In this document: piece by piece, positions 15,740 to 25,823 of the stretch
Numbering within the stretch: position 1 is the first letter of the stretch
How the letters are laid out: the number at the start of each line of letters is the position of its first letter
Assembly (NCBI RefSeq): GCF_009914765.1
Contig: NZ_WYDS01000019.1
Span: forward strand, 37,146-101,145
From: Halodesulfovibrio sp. MK-HDV
GTDB taxonomy: Bacteria; Desulfobacterota; Desulfovibrionia; Desulfovibrionales; Desulfovibrionaceae
Reading direction: 5' to 3'
DNA length: 64,000 bases
The notes under the pieces: model-generated
The model's database searches: none
Told to the model about the DNA's origin: nothing
The model's input: only the letters and a program-made list of their open reading frames with translations
Translations under genes and position numbers: made by a program

Positions 15740-18022
15740 CTATCGACGGCCACCGCGGTCGTCACGACGACCACCATCACGGCCACCACTAGGACGACGG
15801 TCATCACGACGGCCACCATCACGGCGATCATCACGACGGCCACCATCACGACGGTCATCACGACCGGCAGGGCGACGCTGTGGGCGTGCAGTGGATTCTG
15901 GAGTCCAAGGTGTACCCTGAGCTTCAAGAAGAACTGCTTTGCGGGAAGCACGAACGCGGCCATCGTTAATTTCGATAACCTTAACTTTCATGTCTTCGCC
16001 GAGGGATACGAGGTCTTCTACTTTCTCAACGCGAGCAATGTCGAGCTGGGAGATGTGTACAAGAGCCTCAATGTTAGGAAGAATCTCAACAATCGCACCG
16101 ATTTCGAGAATTTTCTTAACTTTACCCATGTAATCTTTACCAAGATCAGCACGCTGGTCGTAGTACTGAACCATTTCGCGAGCCAGCTCAAGAGAATCGA
16201 GAGTAGGAGCGAAGATGGTTACTTTACCGCTGTCTTCAATATCAACGGAAGCACCAGTTGCTGCGGTAATAGCTTTGATGTTTTTGCCACCAGGGCCGAT
16301 GATAACGCGGATAACGTCCGGGTTAACTTCAACAGTAGCAATCTGAGGAGCAAATTTAGAAAGCTCTTCACGGGAAGAAGCAAGCTCTTTTGCCATTTCA
16401 TCAAGAATGTGCAGACGAGCGTCTTTAGCCTGATTAAGGGCACGAAGCATTACGTCAGCAGGGATACCAGCGATTTTGATGTCCATCTGAATTGAGGTAA
16501 TACCTTCGGCAGTACCAGCAATTTTAAAGTCCATGTCGCCGAGTGCATCTTCGTCACCGAGAATGTCGGTAAGAACGATGTAATCGTCGCCTTCTTTGAT
16601 GAGACCCATTGCGATACCGGCAACAGGAGCTTTAACTGGTACGCCTGCGTCCATAAGGGACATACAACCGCCAGTTACAGCTGCCATGGAAGAAGAACCG
16701 TTGGATTCCATAGTTTCAGAAACTACGCGAATTGTGAACGGGAAGTCTTCGCTTGCAGGAAGAATAGGACGAAGAGCTCTTTCAGCAAGTGCACCGTGAC
16801 CGATTTCGCGGCGGGATACACGAACCATTTTAACTTCGCCAACGCAGTACGGTGCAAAGTTGTAATGGAGCATGAAGCGCTTGGTAACGTCACCCATGAG
16901 TGAGTCCATGCGCTGCTCGTCAGTGGTAGAACCAAGAGTTGTAACTACTAAAGACTTGGTTTCGCCACGTGCGAAAATAGAAGAACCGTGAGCACGTGGA
17001 AGTACGCCGGTTTCAACGATAATTGGACGTACAGTTTTTACGTCACGACCGTCGATACGCAGACCTTCCTGGTGGATACGGGTACGAACAATAGTTTTTT
17101 CGAGTCCGCCGAGAATATCGCCAACTTCTTTAAGTGCGGATGGATCTTCTTCGTACTGAGGTTCAGCAGAAAGAGTTTCCATAACCTTAACTTTAACAGC
17201 TTTGCGAGCAACTTTGCGTTCCATTTTATCAGCAACCTGAAGAGCGATTTTCAGATCGTCTGTTGCGATTGCTTCAACGCGAGCTTTGAGCTCTTCGTTA
17301 GGAACTGGTGCTGTGAATTCGAGTTTCTCTTTACCACAAAGTTCACGGAGCTTGTCCTGAATGTCGAAAAGAGGTGCGATTTCTTTGTGGCCCCAGCTGA
17401 GTGCTTCAGCAACAACAGCTTCAGGAACGAATTGTGCTTCGCCTTCTACCATTACTACAGCGTCACGGGAAGCTGCGAATACGAGGTTAAGATCAGCGCC
17501 AACCTGTTCATTAACGTCTGGGTTCAAGATGAACTTATCACCAACGCGACAAACACGTGCGCCAGCAATAGGACCGTTAAAAGGAACAGAGGAGATGCTA
17601 AGAGCGGTAGATGCGCCAGTAAGAGCAAGAACGTCAGACTCGTTGAGCTGGTCAGAAGAGATAACGTTAGCAAGAATCTGTACTTCGTCTTTGAACCCTT
17701 TAGGGAACATAGGACGGATAGGACGGTCAATTACACGAGCGCAAAGTGTTTCACGTTCGGAAGGACGTCCCATTTCACGGCGGAAAAATGAGCCAGGGAT
17801 GCGACCCGCAGCGTACATTTTTTCTGAATATTCAACTGTAAGTGGGAAGAAACCGAGATCTCGCTCAGTTGGCTGAGTACATGCAGTTACGAGAACTACA
17901 GTGCCGCCGCACTGAACCCATACGGAGCCGTCAGCATGGTTTGCAAGACGACCGGTTTCAAAAGTAATTTCTTTGCCGCCAATTGTGGCGGTAAGGCGCT
18001 GTGCGCCAAATTTATTTTCCAT
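15740..18022 (-). CDS. pnp: polyribonucleotide nucleotidyltransferase (PNPase)
   Basis: A 760-residue phosphorolytic 3'-5' exoribonuclease. Two RNase PH-like domains come first, then a KH domain (VIIGPGGKNIKAI near residue 565) and an S1 domain (KVKKILEIGAIVEILP to ALVHISQLD). The protein is about 50 residues longer than a typical PNPase. The extra C-terminus is an Arg/Asp/Gly tail built of tandem units like RDDRRDGGR, encoded by imperfect DNA repeats at about 15745-15870. RG-rich tails often bind RNA, so it may aid RNA or partner binding. The gene follows rpsO, the usual order, with a structured leader in between. Confidence 0.96.
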   Translation of the reverse strand: MENKFGAQRLTATIGGKEITFETGRLANHADGSVWVQCGGTVVLVTACTQPTERDLGFFPLTVEYSEKMYAAGRIPGSFFRREMGRPSERETLCARVIDRPIRPMFPKGFKDEVQILANVISSDQLNESDVLALTGASTALSISSVPFNGPIAGARVCRVGDKFILNPDVNEQVGADLNLVFAASRDAVVMVEGEAQFVPEAVVAEALSWGHKEIAPLFDIQDKLRELCGKEKLEFTAPVPNEELKARVEAIATDDLKIALQVADKMERKVARKAVKVKVMETLSAEPQYEEDPSALKEVGDILGGLEKTIVRTRIHQEGLRIDGRDVKTVRPIIVETGVLPRAHGSSIFARGETKSLVVTTLGSTTDEQRMDSLMGDVTKRFMLHYNFAPYCVGEVKMVRVSRREIGHGALAERALRPILPASEDFPFTIRVVSETMESNGSSSMAAVTGGCMSLMDAGVPVKAPVAGIAMGLIKEGDDYIVLTDILGDEDALGDMDFKIAGTAEGITSIQMDIKIAGIPADVMLRALNQAKDARLHILDEMAKELASSREELSKFAPQIATVEVNPDVIRVIIGPGGKNIKAITAATGASVDIEDSGKVTIFAPTLDSLELAREMVQYYDQRADLGKDYMGKVKKILEIGAIVEILPNIEALVHISQLDIARVEKVEDLVSLGEDMKVKVIEINDGRVRASRKAVLLEAQGTPWTPESTARPQRRPAGRDDRRDGGRRDDRRDGGRRDDRRPSGGRDGGRRDDRGGRR

Positions 18023-18286
18023 AATAAAATCCTCATCGTTTGGCGAAGGGGATTCCGGGGAGAGTGCTTTTAGCAGGTTATATGTAACCTTTCTTATGCT
18101 AACTAGCGGGGGAAAAACCTTCTTCCCGGACCCCCCTTTCGCGATACTGCGTAGGTACCTTGGTAAGTATTCAAGCAGGGACTAACCCTGCTTTCCAGAA
18201 GGAACTATTGACGTCTTCTGTAAGCTTACCCGGTACAATAAATATATGAGAACAGGGGAATCCATAGGATTCCCCTGTAAAAATGC
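18023..18286 (-). promoter_or_regulatory. structured rpsO-pnp intergenic leader
   Basis: Just after rpsO a 12-bp hairpin (ACAGGGGAATCC/GGATTCCCCTGT, 18253-18279) may end or attenuate transcription. Closer to pnp is a second hairpin AGCAGGG/CCCTGCT (18175-18192). In enterics the same gap holds an RNase III site through which PNPase controls itself; a similar role here is an inference. Confidence 0.5.
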
Positions 18287-18556
18287 CTACTTACGAAGGC
18301 CAAGTCTTTTGATGAGATCACGGTAGCGCTGAACGTCCTTGTGAGCAAGGTACTTCAGAAGCTTACGACGCTGACCTACGAGTTTCAACAGACCAGTACG
18401 GGAGTGATAGTCATGTTTGTGCTCTTTGAAATGGCCAGTAAGGTATTTGATACGGGCAGTCAAAAGGGCTACCTGTACTTCCGGAGAGCCTGTGTCTCCT
18501 TCATTCTGGGCAAATTCATTAATAACTGCCTGTTTTGCTTCAGGGGTCATTACCAC
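18287..18556 (-). CDS. rpsO: 30S ribosomal protein S15
   Basis: A 89-residue S15, the usual length, if translation starts at the GTG at 18556. That codon has GGAGG eight bases upstream; the in-frame ATG five codons earlier overlaps the GGAGG itself and is not credible. The family blocks [19 protein letters not shown] and [20 protein letters not shown] are present. S15 binds 16S rRNA early in 30S assembly. Order truB-rpsO-pnp is conserved across bacteria. Confidence 0.95.
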   Translation of the reverse strand: MVMTPEAKQAVINEFAQNEGDTGSPEVQVALLTARIKYLTGHFKEHKHDYHSRTGLLKLVGQRRKLLKYLAHKDVQRYRDLIKRLGLRK

Positions 18557-18586
18557 AGCGATATCCTCCAAGGATAAATGGGTTAA

Positions 18587-19510
18587 TTAGGATTGCCAAA
18601 GGCCGCGCATGATGGTCCATACGGGCTGGCGTTGCACGATGTCTGTTTCGGCAAGAGCCAGAGGCGTTCTGTTTGAATCCAAAAGCATTGCAGTAACACC
18701 GATAGAAAACGGCATCTGTGCAATTTGTTCCGGATCATACGGAATCGGGTTGCCATTTTTGACCAAAGCAGATTCCTCATCGCTGAGGATAATTTTTGGC
18801 CATGTAGGCAATGCTTCTTCCAAAGATATAATCTTTGATTCAAGCAACTCTGGATTTTCGACCAGTTCATCGGGCTCGCAAGCCATGTCCAACGAGAACG
18901 GATGGCTGTATTCCCGGATAAGTTCAGTGAGAACTGCCCCGCACTTCAATCGAATCCCCAAGCTGTGGGCCAGGGACCGAATATACGTACCAGTGCTGCA
19001 CCGCACCCGGAAACGGAGAAACGGCAACTCAACCGATAGAGTTGCTGCTTCGGAAATTTTTACGGTTTTTATCTTAACCGGTGTTTCTTTACCTTCTCGC
19101 GCCAGCTTATACAAGGATTTCCCTTTGTGTTTTGCTGCTGAGTACGCAGGAACTTCCTGCTCGGTAGTTTCAAGCCAGTGAGCAACTTCGGCGCGTACAT
19201 CTTCTTCTGTGATGTGCTGCCAGTCTGCTGTAGCTGTTACTTGACCTTCTGCGTCCCATGTATCAGTCGTTTCACCAAGTTTAATGGTGCCTGAATACAC
19301 TTTTTCGCCGCCGGCCATTAGGTAGTTGGACAGTTTTGTGCCCTGTCCGAGTAAAACGATCAACAGACCTTGAGCCATAGGATCGAGAGTGCCTGCGTGA
19401 CCGATTTTCTTTTGCCCGAGACGTTTAATCTTACTGATGCATCCACCAGAAGAAGGTCCCTTAGGCTTATTGAGAAGCAGAATACCGTGCTGCTGTGGTA
19501 CTTGTGCCAT
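18587..19510 (-). CDS. truB: tRNA pseudouridine-55 synthase
   Basis: A 307-residue TruB that makes pseudouridine at position 55 of tRNAs. The catalytic Asp is D43 in GHAGTLDPMAQGLL; NKPKGPSS at residues 14-21 and CSTGTYIRSLAHSLG are the other family motifs. The stop of nrnA is 6 bp upstream, so the two are probably cotranscribed. Thirty bases downstream lies the rpsO start. Confidence 0.94.
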   Translation of the reverse strand: MAQVPQQHGILLLNKPKGPSSGGCISKIKRLGQKKIGHAGTLDPMAQGLLIVLLGQGTKLSNYLMAGGEKVYSGTIKLGETTDTWDAEGQVTATADWQHITEEDVRAEVAHWLETTEQEVPAYSAAKHKGKSLYKLAREGKETPVKIKTVKISEAATLSVELPFLRFRVRCSTGTYIRSLAHSLGIRLKCGAVLTELIREYSHPFSLDMACEPDELVENPELLESKIISLEEALPTWPKIILSDEESALVKNGNPIPYDPEQIAQMPFSIGVTAMLLDSNRTPLALAETDIVQRQPVWTIMRGLWQS

Positions 19511-19516
19511 GTAAAC

Positions 19517-20503
19517 TTATGCCTCGTTTAATACCAGATTCTGAGCAATAGTGGCAAGCAAGGTTTCGACTGCTTTTTCCAGTGGAAGGTCAAGGCTGAT
19601 ACCCGCGGCATTTTTATGTCCGCCGCCGCCAAGGCTTGCTGCCATTTTCTGTACATCCACAGCACCATGAGAACGCAAGCTCGCTTTGGAGCCGGAATCA
19701 GTCTCACGTACGGTCATTGCAATGTCAACATTCTCTATTTTTCGAAGATAGTTAATGATCGATTCAATGTCTGAATATTCAGTACCGGTACGCTCGAAAA
19801 GTGCCTTAGAAAGTGTCAGATATGCTACTTTCCCGTTAACCGCAATTTTAATATGAGCAAAGAGCTCGGCCCAAAGCTTAATCTTATTCAAGCTCCAGTC
19901 ACTGTCTAGCTTTTCATTAAAATCACCCGGTTTCAAACCGGCATTAATGATCTTGGAAGCAATTTCATGGGAACGGGCAGTGGTGCTGTTAAAGGCAAAA
20001 CGTCCAGTGTCTGAACTGATGGCCAAATACAACCCTTCTCCGAGAAAGCCGTCATATGCAATCCCGAACTCGTCCACAATGTTTGCAATCAGTTCACCAG
20101 TGGAGCTGGACGCAGTATCAACAAGGTTGATGCTACCGAACATAGGGTTATGCAGGTGGTGATCAATGTTGATAACTGGCGCTTCAGTGCGGGAAAGAAA
20201 ATCAAACATGATGTCGCCGGAGCGCTCTGCATCGCCACAATCCATCACAATGATGCGATCAGGTTTGCACGTTGCCAGTTCTTCCGCTGTGGTGAGAACT
20301 GCACAAGGCAACTCTACCCAGTCGAGGTATGCAGGAAGCCCTGATTCCAAAAAGACAATAGGCTTTTTATCAAGCTTGATGAGCAGCCACGCCAGCGCAG
20401 AAACAGACCCTATAGCATCACCGTCAGGACCGATGTGGGCTGTAAGGAGAAAGGACTCGTCGTCGCGAATTGCCTGTGCAATCTGTGATACTACGTTTGG
20501 CAT
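19517..20503 (-). CDS. nrnA: DHH/DHHA1 phosphoesterase, NrnA-like oligoribonuclease/pAp phosphatase
   Basis: A 328-residue bifunctional oligoribonuclease/pAp-phosphatase-like protein. The DHH domain shows TAHIGPDGDAIGS, VMDCGDAERSG and NIDHHLHN; the C-terminal DHHA1 domain ends with GGGGHKNAAG. It would degrade short RNAs left by PNPase and other nucleases and may hydrolyse pAp from sulfate assimilation. The start at 20503 (MPNVVSQIAQ) is preferred to an ATG 31 codons upstream, which falls in the infB terminator. It occupies the slot between infB and truB where rbfA is normally also found. Confidence 0.88.
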   Translation of the reverse strand: MPNVVSQIAQAIRDDESFLLTAHIGPDGDAIGSVSALAWLLIKLDKKPIVFLESGLPAYLDWVELPCAVLTTAEELATCKPDRIIVMDCGDAERSGDIMFDFLSRTEAPVINIDHHLHNPMFGSINLVDTASSSTGELIANIVDEFGIAYDGFLGEGLYLAISSDTGRFAFNSTTARSHEIASKIINAGLKPGDFNEKLDSDWSLNKIKLWAELFAHIKIAVNGKVAYLTLSKALFERTGTEYSDIESIINYLRKIENVDIAMTVRETDSGSKASLRSHGAVDVQKMAASLGGGGHKNAAGISLDLPLEKAVETLLATIAQNLVLNEA

Positions 20504-20554
20504 TACTATGTTCTTTTTGGTTTTGGGATGCCTGCAAAGGCACTTGAAAAATAT

Positions 20555-20596
20555 AAAATCGCGGAGCCGGAGAGAATCCGACTCCGCGATTTGCAT
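20555..20596 (-). terminator. terminator or attenuator after infB
   Basis: An 11-bp perfect stem AAATCGCGGAG/CTCCGCGATTT extended inward by further pairs, followed on the minus strand by TATATTTTTC. It stands 8 bp beyond the infB stop and would reduce transcription into nrnA-truB-rpsO-pnp. Confidence 0.75.
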
Positions 20597-20603
20597 GTAT
20601 TAC

Positions 20604-23600
20604 TTACAGAGTATCAGCTTCTTCTACTTCTTCGAATGCTTCGATAGAGTCACCAATTTTGATGTCATTAAAGCGTTCGAGTCCGATACCACACTCGTAA
20701 CCCTTCAAGACTTCTTTTGCGTCGTCTTTGAAGCGTTTGAGAGAAGTGATAGTACCAGTGTAGATAACCACACCTTCGCGAAGCAGACGAACCCGAGCAT
20801 TACGGGTGATTTTACCGTCTTCAACGTGACAACCGGCAATAACGCCAATTTTCGGTACGCTGAATGTGTCACGAACGAGAGCCTGACCGAGGTACTGTTC
20901 CTTAACGAGAGGAGCAAGGATACCGGCCATAGCGTCACGAACTTCTTCTACGAGTTTGTAGATGATGTCGTAGAAGCGGATGTCAACGCCTTCCTGTTCA
21001 GCAACAGCTTTAACTTTCACTGTTGGGCGAACGTTGAAGCCGATGATAACTGCGTTGGAAGCTGATGCGAGGAGAATGTCAGATTCAGTAATTGAACCTG
21101 CGCCGGAGTGGATAACTTCGACTTTAACTTTCTCTGTTGCCTGCTTGCGCAGAGCATCAACGATAGCTTCAACAGAACCCTGTACGTCAGCTTTGAGCAC
21201 AACGTTAAGGATCTGAGCTTCTTCAGCATCAGCACGGCTTGCGAGGAAGGTTTCGAGAGTAACTTTAGACTCACGAGCAAGAGCGCGTTCGCGTTCTTTA
21301 ATAGCGCGTGCATCAGCGATGCGGCGTGCTACTTTTTCGTCGTCAAGAGCTACAAATTCTTCACCAGCTTCTGGTACGCCGTCAAAGCCCTGTACTTCTA
21401 CCGGAGTAGAAGGAGCAGCTACTGCTACTTTCTTACCCTGATCATCGAACATTGCACGAACACGACCGGAGAAGGTGCCACATACGAAGATGTCGCCCTG
21501 TTTCAGTGTGCCTTCCTGTACGAGTACAGTAGCAACCGGGCCGCGACCTTTGTCGAGCTTAGCTTCAACAATGTGACCACGAGCTGGTTTGTCCGGGTTA
21601 GCTTTCAGTTCGAGAACTTCAGCCTGCAGAGCAAGAGTTTCGAGAAGACCTTCAAGACCAAGACCAGTTTTAGCTGATACGTTGGTAAAGATGGTATCGC
21701 CACCCCAGTCTTCGGAAACGAGTCCGATGTCGGAGAGCTCGCGCATTACGCGTTCTGGGTTAGCGCCTTCTTTATCCATTTTGTTAACAGCAACGATGAT
21801 TGGTACTTCAGCAGCTTTTGCGTGAGATACAGCCTCACGGGTCTGCTCCATTACGCCATCGTCAGCAGCAACAACAAGGATAACAATATCAGTAACCTTA
21901 GCACCACGAGCACGCATAGCGGTAAACGCTTCGTGACCAGGAGTATCGAGGAAACAGAGAGCGCCGTTAGGGGTGCTTACGTGGTATGCACCAATGTGCT
22001 GAGTAATACCACCTGCTTCACGATCAGTGATGCTGGATTTACGGATTGAGTCAAGCAAAGAAGTTTTACCGTGGTCAACGTGACCCATGATGGTAACAAC
22101 CGGAGGTCTGATCTGCATGTCCTCTGATTTATCTTCTTCACGCGGTGTGAGGTAATCCTCTTCGGAGAAACCTACTTTTTCGATTTCGTACTGGAACTCG
22201 CCAGCAACAACAATCGCGGTATCAAAGTCGAGAGACTGGTTAATGGTAGCCATTACACCAAGCTGCATGAGCACTTTAATGATCTCAGAACCTTTAACAC
22301 CCATCTGGTGAGCAAGGTCAGATACACGAATGTGATCATCTACTTTAATTTTACGCTTTGCTGCCTTGAGAGGCTGAGTTGAAGGAGCCTGTTCCTGTTT
22401 TTTGCGTTTACGCTTGCTGCGTTTCCACTCATCAGAACCAAAAGCATCCTTACCACCGCGTTTTTTTCTTATCGAAAGCATCACGCTGGTTAAAATCTAC
22501 TGTGCGTTTAGCTTTAGTATATTTCTTGTTACGTGTGGCTGGTTTGTCTGGAGAAGCTGGAGCAGGAGTAAAACCTGGACCAGGACGACCCTGACCACCT
22601 GGACGTGGAGCACCACCAGCAGGACGCGGAGCGCCACCGCTAGGACGACCCTGACCGCCGCCACCTGGACGCGGAGCGCCACCGGCAGGACGACCCTGAC
22701 CACCGCCACCTGGGCGACCTTGACCGCCAGGACGACCCTGACCACCGCCTGGACGTCCACCACCGTTAGGACGACCACCACGATCATCTTGACGCTGTTG
22801 TGGACGAGCAGCACGCTGTTCACGTTCTCTGGCTTCTGCTGCAACTACAGCAGGGTCAGGACGGGAAATAATTCGAACCTGAGGTGCAGCCGGTGCCGGT
22901 GCTTCCTCACGTTTTTTTAGCAGGCTTTTTCTTTTTCTTAGCGCCTTCAGCGTCAGCAGGAGTTTCAGCTTTGTCCTTAGCAGCAGCCTTTGCAGGTGCA
23001 GCTTTTTTAGGAGCAGCTTCAGTTTTCTCAGCTTTTTCAGCTTTGTCTACTTTTTCGGCTTTAGCTTTAGGAGCAGCTTCTTTTTTTGCTTCAGGAGCTG
23101 GCTTCTGCTCTTTTTTAGGAGCAGCAGCTTTTGCGGACGGCTGGGGGGTATCAGCAGTCTTTTCTTTAGCTTCTGTTTTTTTAAGCTCTTCAGGTTTCAC
23201 AACACGCACCTTAGGTGCCTCATCTTTAGCAGACTTGGCACTTGCAGCAGGTTCAGGTTTTGTTGCCTTTTTAGGGGTAACAACTTTAGCTTTTGGAGCT
23301 TCTTTCTTAGCTGGAGCTTCTTTCACGTCTTCCTGTACCTTTTCTGCTTCGGCTGCCTGTTTTTCATCTGCAGGCTTTTCGTCCGCGGACTTAGCAGCCG
23401 TCTTACGGCGGCGAACAATAACGCCAGAGGAGGTCTCTTTGCGCATTACTTCTTTTTTTGCCGGTCCGTTCTTTATGTGGTCGCGAACCTGCTCAATCAT
23501 TTCAGTTGGTATAGAGGTCTCACCGCTTTTAGCGGAGACACCAAGCTCGCGCAGAGCTGAGAGGATATCCTTAGTAGGAACATCCAGCTCTGTTTTTAAT

Positions 23601-23629
23601 TCTTTAACTTTAATTTTCTTATCACTCAT
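20604..23629 (-). CDS. infB: translation initiation factor IF-2, with two apparent frameshifts
   Basis: The reading frame is broken twice, both times in a run of seven A on the coding strand (22912-22918 and 22461-22467). Removing one A from each run gives 3024 nt, exactly 1007 codons plus stop. The restored protein has an IF2_N domain, a long Ala/Lys/Glu-rich linker, a Gly/Arg/Pro-rich repeat region (22580-22790), a second IF2_N domain, then the G domain with [16 protein letters not shown] and NKMD, and domains II-IV. IF-2 brings initiator tRNA to the 30S subunit and is essential, so the gene must work: either the extra bases are read errors or polymerase slippage on the A-runs restores the frame. 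It follows nusA and ylxR. Confidence 0.93.
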
Positions 23630-23645
23630 ATAGCAAAAACCCCCT

Positions 23646-23873
23646 TTACTTCCGCCAGCCTCTGAACTTTGCGAAACGTTTTTCGCACTCTTGGCTGTTG
23701 CAGATATAGTAACCTCTACCCGGCATTAACTGCTCTTCATCGAAGATAGGTATTGTATCACCGGATTCTGTCTGTGTGCAGACATATCGTCTAAGTTCAC
23801 TCTTAGGAAAACTTGTTCGACACATCACACATCTGCGGACGGGTGTATGGTGTTTCCGGATGGCTTTGTGCAT
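23646..23873 (-). CDS. ylxR: YlxR family protein (DUF448)
   Basis: A 75-residue YlxR-type protein, with PVRRCVMCRTSFPKSEL near the start and GRGYYICNSQECEKRF near the end, the usual signature of this family. YlxR proteins lie between nusA and infB in most bacteria; a link to RNA binding and to RNase P regulation has been proposed for the family. The gene begins 6 bp after nusA and ends 16 bp before infB, so it is cotranscribed with them. Confidence 0.9.
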   Translation of the reverse strand: MHKAIRKHHTPVRRCVMCRTSFPKSELRRYVCTQTESGDTIPIFDEEQLMPGRGYYICNSQECEKRFAKFRGWRK

Positions 23874-23879
23874 CCGGTA

Positions 23880-25283
23880 TTATTCCGTTTCCTTTTTCTC
23901 GGTAACGGCTTCCTCAGTTTCGCCTGCTTCTTCAACTTCTTCTTCTGCAGGTGCTTCATCAGCTGCTACAGGAGCTTCGGCAGCGTCATCGGCATCAACA
24001 GCTTCAACAGCTTCTTCTTCTGTTTCATCAGAAACAGTTCCTTCGATAGCGGAGGAAAGGAAGTTGATAGCAGTGCGAAGGTCGGTAATTTTAGACTCAG
24101 TAAGTCCCTCAACCGTCAGCAGCTCTTCGTCTGAAGCGTCTTGGAGCTTTTCAATGGTCTGGAAACCGGCATCAACAAAGGACTGAAGTGGAACTTCTGC
24201 TACGCTTGCGAGCTGGTCGAGACCTTGTCCGATTGCGTGACCTTCGTTATAGCGGGTTTCAGTAAATATATCGATTTTCCAGCCGAGAAGCTTGGATGCA
24301 AGCTTAACGTTCTGACCTTTACGACCAATGGCGTTAGTCAGCTGGCTATCAGGTACGATTACTTCCAGCATGTTTTCTTCTTCATCCACAACAATGCGGG
24401 TGATAACAGCAGGAGATAATGCGTTACGTGCGTAAGTCGCGATCTCAGCGCTCCAAACAACGATGTCGATACGTTCGCCGCGCAGTTCCTGAACAATGTT
24501 CTGGATACGGGAGCCACGAATACCAACACATGCACCTACTGGATCAACATCACGGTCACGAGTCATAACAGCGGCTTTAGCACGGCTGCCTGGATCGCGG
24601 GCAATGTTCATGATAACAACGATGCCGTCGTCAACTTCCGGTACTTCACGCTTAAAGAGTAAAGACATGTAATCCGGGTGGGAACGGGAAACAATAACCT
24701 GTGGACCACGACCTTCTTTACGAACGTCAATAACCAGTGCCTGAACACGGTCACCACGTTTGTAATGTTCGCGCGGAATTTGTTCATCTTTAGGCAAGAG
24801 CGCTTCGGTGCGACCGAGGTTGATAATCCAACCAGCTTTGTCACGGCGTTGTACGATGCCGCTAAGCATTTCGCCTTGTCTGTCTTTATATTCTTCGTAT
24901 ATAATTTCCTGCTCAGCATCACGCATGCGCTGGATAATTACCTGCTTGGCAGACTGTGCAGCAATACGACCAAGGTCTTCTACCTTGAGGCGGAAGCCCA
25001 TTTCGTCATCGAGCTGAACTGAAGGGTCGTGTTCACGAGCATCTTCAATAGAAATTTGGGTAACGTCGTTTTCGATGTCTTCATCGCGGGTAACGACTTT
25101 AAACTGAAACACCTCAATCTCACCGGTGTCTTCATTAAAGCTTACTTCAACATCAAGATCTTCGCCAAATTTGCGAATAACGGATGTGCGAACAGCTTCT
25201 TCCAACGTGTCGACCAGCATGCCACGATCAAGGCCGCGGTCTTTACTGATCTGCTCGATGGCTTTTTTAATATCCATGCTCAT
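23880..25283 (-). CDS. nusA: transcription termination/antitermination protein NusA
   Basis: A 467-residue NusA: N-terminal RNA polymerase-binding domain, an S1 domain around residues 135-200 (GEMLSGIVQRRDKAGWIINLG), and two KH domains (VGACVGIRGSRIQNIVQEL, then NAIGRKGQNVKLASKLLGW). The helix-hairpin-helix segment near 370-410 (LLTVEGLTESKI) is followed by a very acidic tail of some 50 residues rich in Glu and Ala. The acidic tail is unlike the two acidic repeats of E. coli NusA. A good ribosome binding site GGAGG precedes the start. It sits between rimP and ylxR. Confidence 0.96.
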   Translation of the reverse strand: MSMDIKKAIEQISKDRGLDRGMLVDTLEEAVRTSVIRKFGEDLDVEVSFNEDTGEIEVFQFKVVTRDEDIENDVTQISIEDAREHDPSVQLDDEMGFRLKVEDLGRIAAQSAKQVIIQRMRDAEQEIIYEEYKDRQGEMLSGIVQRRDKAGWIINLGRTEALLPKDEQIPREHYKRGDRVQALVIDVRKEGRGPQVIVSRSHPDYMSLLFKREVPEVDDGIVVIMNIARDPGSRAKAAVMTRDRDVDPVGACVGIRGSRIQNIVQELRGERIDIVVWSAEIATYARNALSPAVITRIVVDEEENMLEVIVPDSQLTNAIGRKGQNVKLASKLLGWKIDIFTETRYNEGHAIGQGLDQLASVAEVPLQSFVDAGFQTIEKLQDASDEELLTVEGLTESKITDLRTAINFLSSAIEGTVSDETEEEAVEAVDADDAAEAPVAADEAPAEEEVEEAGETEEAVTEKKETE

Positions 25284-25319
25284 TTGATTTCCTCCGACTC
25301 GCTCTCGCGCTAAGTCTGC

Positions 25320-25823
25320 CTACTTCTTTTTCTTGCCTTTGCTGGTATCAGGAAAAATATGTACCAAGTGTGCTTTTTTCAGATCATCCCAGTCAATAGT
25401 CAGGTCGCCCTCATCATTAGGAAGAGTGAGGACAAGAATGTTGTCTGTTACGGACTTGACTTCGCCTTGGAATTTACGACGTCCCGGCACATCTTCGTGT
25501 GGGTCGCGCAGTACTACTAAAACGGGTTTACCAATGTAGTGGGAAACCTGCTCTGCTGTGAAAAACGGGCGTTCAAGGCCTGGTGAAGAAACTTCCAGTG
25601 TATATGCATCAGAGAGAACGTCTTCAACTTCGAGCGTCAAACCAATATGTCTGGAAAGCTTGGCACACTGAGCGATGGTTACACCTTCAGGGCCTTCTAC
25701 ATAAATTCGAACCACCATCTTCTGGCCGGAAGCGAGCTCAAAACCCCAAAGGGTGAGTTCAGCATCATCGACGAGTGGGGTAATAATATCTTTAATCTGT
25801 TCGTACAGTCCGTTTCCGGTCAT
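25320..25823 (-). CDS. rimP: ribosome maturation factor RimP
   Basis: A 167-residue RimP, which assists late 30S subunit assembly. The family blocks LWGFELASGQKMVVRIYVE, LEVSSPGLERPFF and the lysine-rich C-terminal end (GKKKK) are visible. It is the first gene of the rimP-nusA-ylxR-infB unit. Two short G/C-rich inverted segments lie in the 5' leader at about 25863-25910. Confidence 0.94.
   Translation of the reverse strand: MTGNGLYEQIKDIITPLVDDAELTLWGFELASGQKMVVRIYVEGPEGVTIAQCAKLSRHIGLTLEVEDVLSDAYTLEVSSPGLERPFFTAEQVSHYIGKPVLVVLRDPHEDVPGRRKFQGEVKSVTDNILVLTLPNDEGDLTIDWDDLKKAHLVHIFPDTSKGKKKK

Noticed and set aside
18085..18150. Fourth copy of the dispersed hairpin repeat in the rpsO-pnp gap
   Set aside because: The minus strand shows AAAGGGGGGTCCGGGAAGAAGG, like part of copies B and C, but the second arm and the flanking blocks are absent.
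22497..22844. Long open frames overlapping infB on both strands
   Set aside because: They come from the Gly/Arg/Pro repeat and Ala/Lys-rich DNA of infB; their products are low complexity and infB accounts for the region once the two A-runs are corrected.
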